Positions 28,208 to 38,962 of a stretch of DNA of 64,000 nt are shown here, in pieces. Position 1 is the stretch's first letter, and every line of letters starts with the position of its first letter. Source of the stretch: Neonectria sp. B-13. Taxonomy: Eukaryota; Ascomycota; Sordariomycetes; Hypocreales; Nectriaceae. The notes below the pieces were generated by a model. That model was given only the letters and a program-made list of their open reading frames with translations. It was not told where the DNA came from and searched no databases. The stretch is taken from positions 1-64,000 of the forward strand of contig NOKP01000002.1 in NCBI GenBank assembly GCA_002682825.1, in the 5' to 3' direction. The position numbers were made by a program, and so were the translations under genes.

Positions 28208-30115
28208 TTAGCATATAGCGTGGGTCTTGCCCGTCTTGCCCTGGAGAGAATGTGTCTCATCCTATCATGTGTTAGCAGTGCCCCGTAGTGATACCGGCCG
28301 AGAAAAGATAAATAATAAAAGGGCGACTGACTGCGTAGGCGGTGTGGGCGTTCTTGCTCTTGCCCAGCGATGTGAGGTGCTTCTTGATGTACTCCTCCCG
28401 CTTCTTGGTGCTTTCATGGTCCGTCTCTTTGAGAAGACCGCAGAAGAGGGTAATGTCGTTAATAAGGGAGTCACATCGCTCGCGGGTGAAGTCTTCCCTC
28501 ACGACGACGCGTAGCATCTTGACGTCGGATTTGGGGGCCATGGTGTAGGCAGGGACGACCCAGCCGCGAGTGCGTAGTTGGTGCGCAAGCATGAACTCAT
28601 CATACGAGCAGTCATCGCCACCCTCCTCTAGGGTGCGGAAGCGGAAGGCCACAAGCGGCAGGCCTGCGCCACCGCGTTCTGACATGATAACAAAGCCTTG
28701 CTTCTCAAGCGTCTCCGTCAGGTAGTCAGCTGTGCGGGTCAAATTGCTCATGATAGCATGGTAGCCGTGCTTTCCAAGGCGAATGAGCTGGTAGTACTGG
28801 CCGATGACCTGGGAGGCGCCCTTTGAAAAGTTGAGGGTAAAGGAGGATTGGTTAGCGCCAAGGTAGTTGATGTTGAAGACGAGCTCCTGAGGGAGGTACT
28901 CGGGGGCTCTCCAGATGACCCAGCCGACACCAGGGTAGACCAGACCATACTGATCACAGAGTCAGCACCTAAAAGAGTCATAAGAGGAAGTATGGGCAAT
29001 ACCTTGTGGCCAGAGACGTTAATGGAAATGACCCTTTCACATCGGAAGTCCCACTCCAGGTCGGGGACAATGAAGGGGGCAACGAAGCCACCGCTAGCAG
29101 CATCAACATGAATAGGAACCTGAATATCCCGCTCAACAAGGAGATCATTGATAGCCTTGATATCCTCATACTCGCCGGTATAGGTAGTACCAAGGATAGC
29201 ACATATGCCAATAGTATTCTCATCGCAAAGGTTAACAGCCTCCTCAGGGTCAAGGACATAGCGGTCAGAAGTACAATAGACAAGCCTCTCCTCGATCTCA
29301 AAGTAGCGGGCAGCCTTCTCCCAGCAGACCTGCACGGCTGAGGACATGATTATATTGGGATGTTCAGTGCTTTTGCCGGCGGCAACCTGGCGGTTCTTCC
29401 AGCGCTTCTTCATGGCAAGGACACCAAGCATGATGGCTTCGGAGGAGCCAACGGTGGAAGTGCCGAGTGAGGTGTTGGCGGGCGCGTGAAAGAGGTCGCC
29501 GATCATGTTGACACAACGGTTCTGGATGTCGGCGGACTGTGGATACTCTTCATAGTCGATGAAGTTTTTAGAGAGAGACTCTACCATAAGCTTCTCAGCT
29601 TCATCTTCCTACACATTTGGGGATCATCTCGTTGTTAGTCAGTGTGTCTTGTAGTTGGAGATTTGTCTGGTGTTTATTGGATTTTGGAGGTTAGAGATCA
29701 GCGTAGGTGGAAAGTGGGTTTATCCCCGATTCCCCAGAGCCAAGACGCCAGGGAACGGGCGCCTGCATTAGCGCAAGTGTTGGGGTCATGAGAGTAAGTG
29801 ATCGGGGCAATTTACCATGTATGTAGTGACGAATGAAGCCAGGCTTTGAAAGGTAAGCATTATCATCATCGGCATCAAGAGAAAAACATACTTGAGCATA
29901 GGATTATTATCCAGGCTGAGATCATCCTTGATCATGCGATAGGCGATTTCACGGGGCATCTCGCACTCAGGCATGCGATGACGCGGCAGGTCCATGCCGG
30001 CAAAGCGCGAGCTATAGACGCCGGTGGCGAACTCATCCTCGTAGTTGGCGAGTTGCACCTGAGGTTTCCGGGAGGCATGGGAGCCGGCGGAGTGGACGAC
30101 GGAGAGATGGCTCAT
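28208..30115 (-). CDS. Glutamate decarboxylase (PLP-dependent)
   Basis: Five exons (30115-29892, 29843-29816, 29608-29003, 28949-28332 and 28261-28208) give 509 residues, the usual length for fungal GAD. It starts at the first ATG, 30115. The open frame continues 5' only to a GTG. The segment RHRMPECEMPREIAYRMIKDDLSLD is the GAD N-terminal signature, and NLASFVTTYM is restored across two splice sites. TSTVGSSEAIMLG contacts PLP phosphate, HVDAASGGF carries the PLP-ring Asp, and SGHK has Lys286 that forms the Schiff base right at an exon end. The C-terminus ends in GKTHAIC, as in relatives. The enzyme converts L-glutamate to GABA and CO2 in the cytosol, feeding the GABA shunt and acid or oxidative stress responses. 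One exon is only 28 bp. Confidence 0.95.
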
Positions 30116-30849
30116 GCTGTCGATGTACGAGGGTGTTCGGTTGGTCCTGCCGTTGACGTATCCGTTAGCAGAGCGAGAGTGGTAGTTGGTGATGATATTG
30201 TGATTGATGTCGTCGTCGCTGGTCTCGATGATGGGGATGAGCTCAGGAACTTCGGCGGGCTCCACGGACTGCTCTTAACCTCAATGACGGAGGAAAGAAG
30301 AGGGGTAAAGGGAGAGAGAGCTTATGTGGGGTGGGTTCAAGATTGGCTTTGGCGATGACAACGAGGTGACACTGGTATGCGAGAGAGCTTTTGAAGTGGA
30401 GGGTGAAGGAAACCTAAAGCAGGCAATTACAGGGGTTACATCTTGCACATGCTCGCCGAAGCCCGTCGTCAGCCACTCAACCGTACACACACCCACCAGA
30501 TGTGACTTCATATTTTAGTCACGGTCCATCGGGTGTGGAGGACGATGGCGGGGTTACGAATGCTTGCTTGCATGCATTCCGTTGTGCATCAGCCCTAGCA
30601 ACTCTAAGATCCACCCGTCAAATCAGATATAACTGGATATCATGCCTGCTTGCATTCCTTCTGGTTCTGTCCAAGCTAGATGACACGAGACATAAATAGC
30701 TTGAGCTGAGGCGAGTTGAGCAGAGCTACAGCTACTATTATTTATTTATACCTTGCACAGGGCCACATTCCTACCCAGAACATCCGGAGTCTCGCATTTG
30801 AGAGACAGCCGCGCAACGAGTCGTCACCTTCGGCATTAGGCTCAGAGCG
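30116..30849. other. Divergent promoter region of the GAD and Hal3/PPCDC-like genes
   Basis: About 730 bp between head-to-head start codons. An in-frame open stretch of 50 codons precedes the GAD ATG without another ATG, so it is probably 5' UTR. No other gene is seen. Confidence 0.45.
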
Positions 30850-31590
30850 ATGCTTCATGGGATCACGCACGGGTACGACGCCCACCACGAGCAGCTCGTC
30901 CGCGTCTCCACCGAGACGCTCGAACTCGCCTGCTACGATGGCAAGCAGCACGTGTTGCTCGCCGCCTCCGGCTGCGTCACCACCCCCAACCTAGTCCACA
31001 TCATCAAGAGCCTCTCAGCAAACAGGCACCTCTCAATCCGCCTGATCCTCACCGACTCCGCAGGCCACTTGCTCGCGGGCCAGTCGCGCGAGCAGCCGAC
31101 CCTCTCGGCCATCGCCTACCTCCCCAACGTGGACGCCGTCTATACCGACGCCTCTGAATGGGTTAAGCCGTGGAAGCGCGGCGCACCTGTGCTGCACATT
31201 GCGCTGCGCAAGTGGGCCGACGTGCTAGTGGTTGCACCGCTCAGTGCCAATACCATGGCCAAGATGGTTAACGGCATGTGCGACAACCTGCTGACGTCGG
31301 TCATCCGCGCGTGGGACACAACGGGCACTGTCGACGGCGTCAAGAAGAAGATCGTCGTGGCACCCAGCATGAACACGGCCATGTGGCGTCACCCTGTCAC
31401 GGGGAGGCAAATCAAGACGCTCGAAGAGGAGTGGGGGGGCGAGGATGGCTGGATCGAAGTGCTTCGGCCGATCGAGAGGGAATTAGCCAGCGGAGACCTT
31501 GAGGAGGGCTCTATGGTCGGCTGGGAGACCATTGTCGAGGTGATTGAGGACAAAATTGAGGCGAGCAAGCTGGCTGTTGGTGGGAACTAG
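30850..31590 (+). CDS. Phosphopantothenoylcysteine decarboxylase / Hal3-like flavoprotein lacking the catalytic Cys
   Basis: 246 residues from ATG 30850, one exon. The HFCD fold is clear. HVLLAASGCVTT begins the FMN-binding Rossmann fold, His116 in VLHIALRKWAD is the family's active-site histidine, APLSANTMAKM is the PASANT motif, and PSMNTAMW (172-179) is the substrate-recognition motif. In active PPCDCs a cysteine stands in the later LACGD motif and reduces the enethiol intermediate. Here the codon 31489-31491 is AGC, giving ELASGD with Ser214. The protein might therefore not complete the CoA-synthesis step alone. It could act with a partner subunit, as yeast Hal3/Vhs3 do with Cab3, or regulate a PP1-type phosphatase. 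It is divergent from the GAD gene. Confidence 0.88.
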   Translation: MLHGITHGYDAHHEQLVRVSTETLELACYDGKQHVLLAASGCVTTPNLVHIIKSLSANRHLSIRLILTDSAGHLLAGQSREQPTLSAIAYLPNVDAVYTDASEWVKPWKRGAPVLHIALRKWADVLVVAPLSANTMAKMVNGMCDNLLTSVIRAWDTTGTVDGVKKKIVVAPSMNTAMWRHPVTGRQIKTLEEEWGGEDGWIEVLRPIERELASGDLEEGSMVGWETIVEVIEDKIEASKLAVGGN

Positions 31591-32490
31591 GTGCCTGGGG
31601 ACAGAAGTGAGTGTTGGCTATCATATGTAATTGGTGGGTAAGGCGTTTTGGGAGTCTTTCGATCCGTTGGAAACGGGGTGTGGCATCATCAAAATGAAGC
31701 TTGTGATAATCTGACAAAAGCATAATTGAATACCCGGGAATCGATCATCATCTGGTTGCTCTCATCATTCGAGTTGGCGAGTATGCGGTCCAGTGATGGG
31801 CAATATCTGAGACTGACAGACGGCGCTGGAACCTGGCAACCAAAAACGGGCCTTCTCACCCAGGCAGATGGCCACGCCTGACTCTCTTGCCGACTTATGC
31901 TGAGCCTTAGGTTGCCCGGCATCATGGGTTTGCATCCTGTGTAACTCTCTTGATCGCGTCCCCATGGTTGGTATGCTTCCACAAGAGGCACTCGGAGCTC
32001 GCCCGGAAGAGGATATGCAGAGCGGTGCAGGATAGGTATCTGCGGGATATAGCGGATATTGAATGGTTAATGCATGGCTATGTGGAAAATCAGGAGCTCA
32101 GGGGCTGTCTGGTTGATATAACTGAAAGGCTTGGAGTCTGGATATCTGTACTTTGATTCGGGGCGGAGACCCCTGACACCGTTAAACAATTTCAGATTAT
32201 TGTTCCTGAAAGCTTTTCTGAAAGTAGCACCTCTATAAGCAGTGCGATACATCACCCTGCAAATTGTGTGCTAGGCTTCGTCATCATTCACGGGAATTCC
32301 TGGTCCTTATAGGATATTTAGTTGCATCTGAAGCTTTCATATTCAGACATATATAGGAGAATCATGGCCCCATAGCAGCTATGGCGACCCGTCTAAGAAT
32401 ACAAAACAGCCCATATCATCCCATATCGCCTCTGACCCTAAGCCAACACTACCTCATAATGAAAACTATCTCAAGTCCAGCAGATCGAAT
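31591..32490. other. Intergenic, no gene seen
   Basis: 0.9 kb between convergent genes. Small frames have no motifs, and no repeats or RNA genes were recognised. Confidence 0.5.
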
Positions 32491-33506
32491 CTAAACAGAA
32501 GTCCAAGTGACGTCAAAGGGCGTGCGGACAATTCCATCGGTAGGCATGGGCTCAGTGTAGGACAGATCGGCGCAGAGGGCGTTGCAGCCAACAATGTGGT
32601 TGACGGGAATGGCGATGCTGAACTCAGCCTGGCCACGGACGTAGCGGCCGTTGGCGTTCAGGGTCTGCTGCTGGACCTCTGGGAAATTGATTAGAATTGG
32701 AAAGGTTTGGAAGATGTCTGGAAAACTTACCGCCGCTAGTCGTGCCGACGCAGACTCGGTCCATGTGCCCCCAGATGCGCTTGGTGCGGTCAGCAAACCA
32801 GACTTGGTGGCAGCCCTCGTCGTCCCATTCACAAGTGCTGTAGTCAATGGTTAGCCTAGATCTTCCAGAGGAAATACAGAACATACTTGGTGGCGGAATT
32901 GGTAGTGCAGATCATAGTAGACTTGCCGTCCATATCGGTGTGCTGGTAGTTGACACTGCTACCAAATGAGATCTTGTTCTCAGTGTTGGGGATAGCCAAG
33001 TCAAGAGTTGCGTCGATGATCTTGTAATCAACACCGTTGCTTGACGTGTGAGTGTAGGAGGTGCAGCTTTGCTTCAGCTGAGCAACGTTGGAGTTACACG
33101 ATGATGTTGACTTGCAGTCAATGGCAGCACCAGAGTTCTGCCAGCTTGAGTACTCTACTGCAGATTCGACGAACCAGTATTCAGTCCAGCAGTGGTCGCC
33201 ATTGTGACCAGTAGTGCAAGCATCATTGCTGCCCTCCCTGGGCAGTTTGATTCCTTGGTCAACTCCATAGCCGGTCTGCTTGGGGATCATGAAGCTGGGG
33301 TCTTCACTGGAGCAGTCAGGAATCTGATCCCTGTAAATCTTGGCAGGTTCACGCTTGTTGATGAGCGATTCGACGCTCTGGCCGCGAGCCTCGAGATCGT
33401 TGAGAATCTGGCGGACGGAACGCTCGTCCATGGGCTCTCGCTTGGAAGCGGGCATTGCAACCGCCAGAGACGAGTATGCGAGCGCGGTGATCAAGTTGGA
33501 ACGCAT
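32491..33506 (-). CDS. Secreted cysteine-rich proprotein of unknown function
   Basis: Exons 33506-32887, 32837-32731 and 32678-32491 give 304 residues, with introns of 49 and 52 bp (GTATGT...ACAG and GTAAGT...CCCAG). A signal peptide (about 1-18, LITALAYSSLAVAMPA) is followed by a propeptide with two Lys-Arg sites, both in the context KREP (22-25 and 51-54), typical of Kex2 cleavage. The mature part has 12 cysteines and is rich in Trp, Ser and Thr. It ends with the strand-like segment SIAIPVNHIVGCNALCADLSY. I do not recognise the family. The even cysteine count suggests six disulphides. Secretion is well supported by the signal. A role in interaction with other organisms is possible but unproven. 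Confidence 0.78.
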
Positions 33507-33516
33507 GGTGGCGATA

Positions 33517-33612
33517 AGATGAGGTAGAATGAGTTGGGATGAGTTGAGAGGAGTTGGGATGAGATGAGATGAGGAGATGAGGTGAAGAGTGTTGAAGTGA
33601 GGTGAAGAGTGA
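33517..33612. repeat. GATGA/GAGTTGGGAT purine-rich simple repeat
   Basis: About 95 bp of GATGAG, GAGTTGGGAT and GGTGAAGAGTG words immediately upstream of the secreted-protein ATG, so most likely within its 5' UTR or core promoter. On the coding strand it is a CT/CA-rich leader. Confidence 0.6.
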
Positions 33613-35300
33613 TGGATTGGTTATTGATGAATGTCTGGGCGAACTCGAGTCCTTTTAAACAATGCTTCTATTACAAAACATCCCATCCAATATGGCTTGA
33701 ACCTAAATGATCAATTGAGAGATGAAGTCCCATCAAAGGATCTCGCAAGGGCCTCTACATCGTCATCGCAGGTGAACGTACATAGAGGCTACGAACGCCG
33801 TGCACAGCCTCGTCTGCAGATATCAAAGGATTTGGAAATCCTACGACTTGAATCCTTCACTGCTGGTGCTACGTGTGAAACAAGGAAAGGATAAGAGTAG
33901 GATACTGGGTAGAGGATAGATAGGCTCTAGTGCCGTGCAAGGATGGCGGCTTAGCTCTGTTTCATCAAAACGGCGATCGAGTGAGGCATTGCACGGAAGG
34001 AAGGAAGTCTACCTGAATAGGTGTTCAGTCTATCTCAACTCTTTCCACCTATTGCGAGCGTGAGAAGTATCGTCTCTCCTCTAACTAGGCCATCTAACGA
34101 GCTTCCCCCTCATGGGGCTGAGTGTACCTCAGCCGCAAAGACGATAGTCCAAAGGATCTGACCCGCAAACATGAAAGTCATTCGACCCACTTGGAGCGCC
34201 TCTCAACCGGCCGAGAGATTTAACGCCAGGAATTCGATCCCAATTTCTAGACTGGGGTCTCTTCCTGGACTAAAATCCTACACAGCCAGCACATGAAGCC
34301 TTTGAAAATCCCCAGATTAAAATCCTACGTGGCATGATAAGCTTTTGAAGTGGATCCGATTACCCACAATAAATCAGGCATCAGGCAATTCATTCCATAA
34401 GAGGAAGCTGCTCGTGCGATCCCATCAGCTTGCTTCCTAAACGCTGGAATCACCCAGGCCTTGTCCAGATCGCGATCCATAGCTGGATCCTGTTCGCCCC
34501 GAAAACGCCGAGATGTGTCCTAGCAGCAGTCCGTCACATGGTATGTCATGGCATGGAAGGAACGGAAGGAACAATGGAACCTAGAGACATGGATACAGAA
34601 ATTTGAATGAAGAGACAATGCAACAGTAAGGAGGGGAGATGGGTAGCGAAACCGAAGGATGGTAAAGAGGGTACTTCAGTTGCTGCCGGTGGCCCGAGTG
34701 AGCCATTTGAGGAGGCCGAAGTTCCGTATTTTAATTTGACCCATCTCTCCCATCCTGCAATGGTCGTAAGAGACTAGTGCTTCATCTTCTTCTCTAGACA
34801 ATATTAACACACCCGGTTCGTACATCATGTCTCGACTACAAAGTCGAACAGGTTACCCTTGCAATCTCACGACTTTATTATCCCCTCATTGTCTACTGCT
34901 CATGAAAGAGTGGCGGTAAGTGTAATATGAATGAACGCCGAATACTAAGGTCTAACGATTTGAGGACATGCCATTTGGAGGGGTATTAGACAGAGGTGCG
35001 ACTTGGTAACAAAGAATGTTGACCCAATCATCATCATTTCACGCTTGTGAGGTAACTGGTCCAGCTACTCTAGCTTTCTCCTCGAATGGGACCACGGCAA
35101 TTGATTATGCCATCAGTGTACAGTGCATATTCATATTCGGGTGATCGGCATACTGTCTACGACAAAGATGTGCATGTCAGCAGATCAGATCAGATCATAG
35201 TTTTGTAATCACAGGGCTTACTGGAGCAGCTGGTGAAAAATTGTTTGTCTTATACACCTCCGTCCATCACTTAATCACGACGAATCTTGAGCATTTAGCT
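33613..35300. other. Intergenic, no gene seen
   Basis: 1.7 kb upstream of two divergent genes. One degenerate duplication of about 47 bp (34271-34350, each copy starting TAAAATCCTAC) is present. A few ATGGAAGGAACGG-like repeats lie near 34550. No coding frame with motifs. Confidence 0.45.
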
Positions 35301-36107
35301 ATGACTGTCAGCTTCATCGAAACGGGCGGGGGCAAACTTGCGGTGGAGGTTACGGGTCTCGGTCCTCTCATCGTCTGTTCACCAGGTCTGGGAGACACGC
35401 GCGATGCATACGCTCCACTCGCCGAGCAACTCGTAGCTGCTGGATACCGCGTAGCCTGCGTCGATCTTCGAGGCCACGGCGACGAACCCACGGCCGACGA
35501 TTTGCTAGCCGTCATCCAAGAGGTTGGAGGAGGCCCGGCGGTACTTATCGGCGCCTCCATATCGTCTGCCGCCGCCGTCATCGCCGCAGGACGCCGGCCG
35601 GACCAAGTCGCCGGCCTCGTCCTCATAGGGCCCTTCCTCCGCAACGGCGTGGGTACGATAATGCGCTGGGTCTTGCACATCGCCCTCACACGACCATGGG
35701 GCCCTTTCGCGTGGCGTGTCTACGCCGCCAAGCTATGGCCGGGCCTTGGTGACAAGGCGAAGGAACGAGCAGCTACCTCGACGGCACTGCTGAAGCGCCC
35801 CGGATACTGGGCTGCATTCCACGCCTCGTCGGCCGCTGACCATCGAGTCGTCGCGCCGTGGATCAGTCACGTCCAGGCGCCGGTTCTTGTGGTCATTGGC
35901 GATGCTGATCCGGATTGGAAAGACCCTTTGGCGGAAGCGCGATGGGTCGCGTCCAATTTCGCCGACGTGGAGACGGTTGAAGTGCATGGTGCTGGACACG
36001 CGCCGATGTTTGAGTCTCCTGACGTTGTTGGCCCGGCTGTGGTTCGTTTCTTGGAGAAGATTCGCACGCGTGGTGCTTTCAGTTCTGGCAATGCTCCAGC
36101 TGGGTGA
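35301..36107 (+). CDS. Alpha/beta hydrolase
   Basis: 268 residues from the first in-frame ATG at 35301. The N-terminal strands and the DLRGHGDE turn (about 55-62) are typical of the alpha/beta-hydrolase fold. The nucleophile elbow is GASIS (Gly84, Ser86, Ser88), differing from the usual GxSxG by Ser in the last position. The acid is in VIGDADPDWKDP and the histidine in HGAGHAP near the C-terminus, so the triad Ser-Asp-His is complete. No signal peptide. It resembles the small epoxide-hydrolase/haloperoxidase-like branch, but the substrate cannot be inferred. It is divergent from the secreted-protein gene at a distance of 1.8 kb. Confidence 0.85.
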   Translation: MTVSFIETGGGKLAVEVTGLGPLIVCSPGLGDTRDAYAPLAEQLVAAGYRVACVDLRGHGDEPTADDLLAVIQEVGGGPAVLIGASISSAAAVIAAGRRPDQVAGLVLIGPFLRNGVGTIMRWVLHIALTRPWGPFAWRVYAAKLWPGLGDKAKERAATSTALLKRPGYWAAFHASSAADHRVVAPWISHVQAPVLVVIGDADPDWKDPLAEARWVASNFADVETVEVHGAGHAPMFESPDVVGPAVVRFLEKIRTRGAFSSGNAPAG

Positions 36108-36512
36108 AGTCTTGTGTGAATGTTAACACGAGAAGGAATGTGCAATCATGGTGGAGTACGTGAAGAGACTTGCAAGTCAATGGACTCGAATGAAAACCCA
36201 GGTTGAGATAGTCACGAGGAGTTTTGTCATAACTAAGCCTGATGACAGGCTTCAATGCTAACCATTCACCGACGTTCGGACTGAAAGCAGTACAGGAAGA
36301 CAGAACAGACGTGTATGGCATTTGATCTTCGCGTTGTTGTTGAAGCAGCGAGTCTTGGCGGTCCCTTGAGCTGCGCAGTTCTGCGTTCTGAAAGTATTGT
36401 ATTGATTGGTGAGAAGTAGAGGAAATATCAATATTAGTATACAGTGTTTTCAGCCCGATCTGTTGGAAACCTTTCTTATTCCGACTGAACGTGTCGCACC
36501 CGGTACAGATAT
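36108..36512. other. Intergenic between convergent genes, nothing seen
   Basis: 405 bp of 3' flanks. No motif, repeat or RNA gene recognised. Confidence 0.5.
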
Positions 36513-36992
36513 CTACTCCAGCAAATATATCAACCCCAAGCCAGCAATTGCAACCGCCGTGACAGCATGTCCAGCACCCTGTGTCACAGCCACCTCTCTT
36601 GTCTCGCTCTCAACGCCTTCAGTCTCGGAAAACTCTTTCAAAATCCACGCGTCTCCGAGTCCTACAGCCGTCCCCAGTGTCAGACTAATGCCCAGACATC
36701 TGCGCACAGCGAGTGCGGCCTGAGGCGACGCCTGACACAGCGGCGAGAACTGCCAGAATAGCACGAGGGCGACAGTGGTCAGTCCGGCGCCAATGTTCCG
36801 GATTCCGTGGGCGAGGATAAGTGCGCGATCGAAAGCCTTGGTATGCGCCGACGGCGAGGCTTTTGATGTCGGTGTCAAACCGAAGCCCTGGGCGCCTTCA
36901 GCAGGGGAGACGAAGTTGTAGATACCGCCGGCGATCCCGAAGACGCCTAAGACGGAGGTGAATACCGGGAGCGCAGAGCGAGGGATTGACAT
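36513..36992 (-). CDS. Small four-helix membrane protein (DUF4267-like)
   Basis: 159 residues from ATG 36992. Hydrophobic segments at about 8-29 (PVFTSVLGVFGIAGGIYNFV), 58-85 (LILAHGIRNIGAGLTTVALVLFW), 95-112 (LAVRRCLGISLTLGTAVGLG) and 138-158 (GAGHAVTAVAIAGLGLIYLL) give four membrane passes. The conserved-looking (G)IRN and AxRRCLG elements fit DUF4267, a fungal family of unknown function. The first helix is followed by an FGLTP turn, also usual there. No further role can be assigned. Confidence 0.78.
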   Translation of the reverse strand: MSIPRSALPVFTSVLGVFGIAGGIYNFVSPAEGAQGFGLTPTSKASPSAHTKAFDRALILAHGIRNIGAGLTTVALVLFWQFSPLCQASPQAALAVRRCLGISLTLGTAVGLGDAWILKEFSETEGVESETREVAVTQGAGHAVTAVAIAGLGLIYLLE

Positions 36993-37575
36993 TGTGGTAG
37001 GTTGTTGGTGGATGATCTTGATAAGGTGTTTTTGTGCATTTTGAAGTTATCCGCGCGACGAGCTTCAGGGGATGTTTTGCGAACTGCGACGTGACCGGAT
37101 AAGCTATCGCGGATTAAGTTAACTGCGGAGTACACACCCACAAGCTAAGAGGAGTTTGCCTGAGGAATGAGGATCAAAACTACCCTAGATTGAATATTAC
37201 AACTCAACCGCGACTGTTGCGCTGCCAATTCCCTTCATGAGTATTGTTTATTTCATTACAGCTATGGGCTATGTGGTAGCATAGGTGTTCTCATTCCACA
37301 GAAAAGTGCCACATACTTTTCAGTTCTCCTTGATTGCCCCTAATCCATCCTGGCATATATGCTCCGTGCATCCATTTACAAACTGATGCTCAAGTCGCAG
37401 GCACCAGGTGCCAGTTCACGTCACCAAGTCCCCATTCATCATATTTCCCCCATTTCTTCATCCGCCGCAATTACCCATCATCGAAAAGTATCATTGGAAT
37501 GTAACGATTCTCTTCGTCAAGTCAGCTGGTGCAATCTCAAACCTCGCAGTATGTACGAATAATTTGAAGGGCAAC
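36993..37575. other. Intergenic, no gene seen
   Basis: About 580 bp. A possible extra 3' exon of the next gene could lie here, since a strong GTAAGT follows its apparent stop. Otherwise nothing recognised. Confidence 0.4.
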
Positions 37576-38962
37576 TTACTCCCCAACCACACTCAACCCC
37601 GATCCACTTAGTCGCGAGCTACTTCGCTTCTTGAGCTTCGCTCTCTCGGGTACTGGCGTGGGTTCTGGTTCACCATCTGCTCCCACGCGATTGGATGACC
37701 GTCCCGTCGCTTTGTTGAGCAGGTTACCAAACTTGCTGCGACTCGACTGTCTCCCTCTCTCGGTTCCACCCGTATCACCGCTCCCACTCCAGGTGTTTCC
37801 CGTGTCACCATCGTATGGGACGCCATACAATGGCGGTGTTGGATCCACTTGTTGTTGGCTCTGCTGTTGGTGTTGGTGTTGGCTATATTCGTCTGGATGG
37901 TAAAACTGTCGGTTTTCGATTTCGTATCGTCCTGCATCGATAGCACTTTGGTTCTTTTCCATGGCTTGTGGGTTCGCGCCAAAGCGTCGGTCGACGGTCG
38001 AGTTGAGCGTGCCACGAAGAGTTTCACCAGCACCCTATAGTTAGCTAATGTTAGCAATTGATGATCTGGCCTGCAAATTGGTAAGAGAAACATACATGAA
38101 TTCCAGCGGCAGCCTGCTTCAGGTTTTGCATCGTGGATGGTTTCTGTCTCAGTGGAGCTTGCTGCTGGTGATTCGGAGACGGGGGCAAATAGGCGTGGTT
38201 TTGCGGAAACCCAGTCGCAGTTGTAGTTGGCGGCACCGATGATTGAGAAGGGCTGACTTCAATCACAGGGTCGTGTTCCTGGGAATTCCTCTGGGGGTCG
38301 AGAGGCAGCGGCGACAGGCTATTGTAAGAATGCCTGTTGACGTTTCGGTTGGGGATTGCGGGTGTATTGTTGACATTGTTAACAGGGCTCTGGGTCGAGT
38401 TAGGGTCGCGAGGTGGGATAATTCGATTCCCGGGTGTCTCTAGACTCAGACGTCGACCTTGCGGACGCTGCGTGTCCAGTGTCTGCTCTGCTGGATGTTT
38501 GGGCTGCTGCTGCTCTACTGCAGGCGCCATGGGTGGCATCGTCGGCGGTGTCGTGTCCTGGTTGTTCGTTGTCGGCAGTTCTGTAGCCGCTCGGGGCTCC
38601 TCGACTGTCGATGTTGTGCCATTGGAGTTGGTAACCGTGGTGGTAGTAGTCGTCGTGGTAGTCGTGGTTGTGATGGTCTGTCCCGTGTTGGGGTTCGTGA
38701 CAGTCTCCCGCTTGAGCGTGGGACTCGTGTACGACGCCGGATCATCCGTCTTGTCTGTGTTATGCTCACTGTCGGCCTCGGTCGTCATCGAGTTGTTCGG
38801 CTCGTTGGTGCCATACGTCGAGTCCAGCGAGGAGCTGGCATTGCTCGTGCTCGCAGGCACCTGTAGTTGTTCTCCACTTTTGCGCTTGTCCTTGGAGGAA
38901 CCAAAGACCTTCCACTTGGAGCGCTTCTCCTTTTCCCTACTTGATGGATCTGGTAGCGACAT
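37576..38962 (-). CDS. Low-complexity Ser/Thr/Pro/Gln-rich protein, function unknown
   Basis: Exons 38962-38096 and 38034-37576 give 441 residues, with a 61-bp intron (GTATGT...CTATAG). The N-terminus is basic (KEKRSKWKVFGSSKDKRKSGE). It is followed by a long Thr run (about residues 96-108) and Pro/Asn/Gln-rich disorder. A short ordered-looking segment, MQNLKQAAAGIH-GAGETLRGTLN, spans the splice junction and continues with STVDRRFG. I have seen this element in conserved hypothetical fungal proteins and it may be an amphipathic helix. The tail is basic and Ser-rich. The apparent stop lies inside GAGTAAGTT, a perfect splice donor. A downstream exon adding one or a few residues is possible. Confidence 0.72.
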
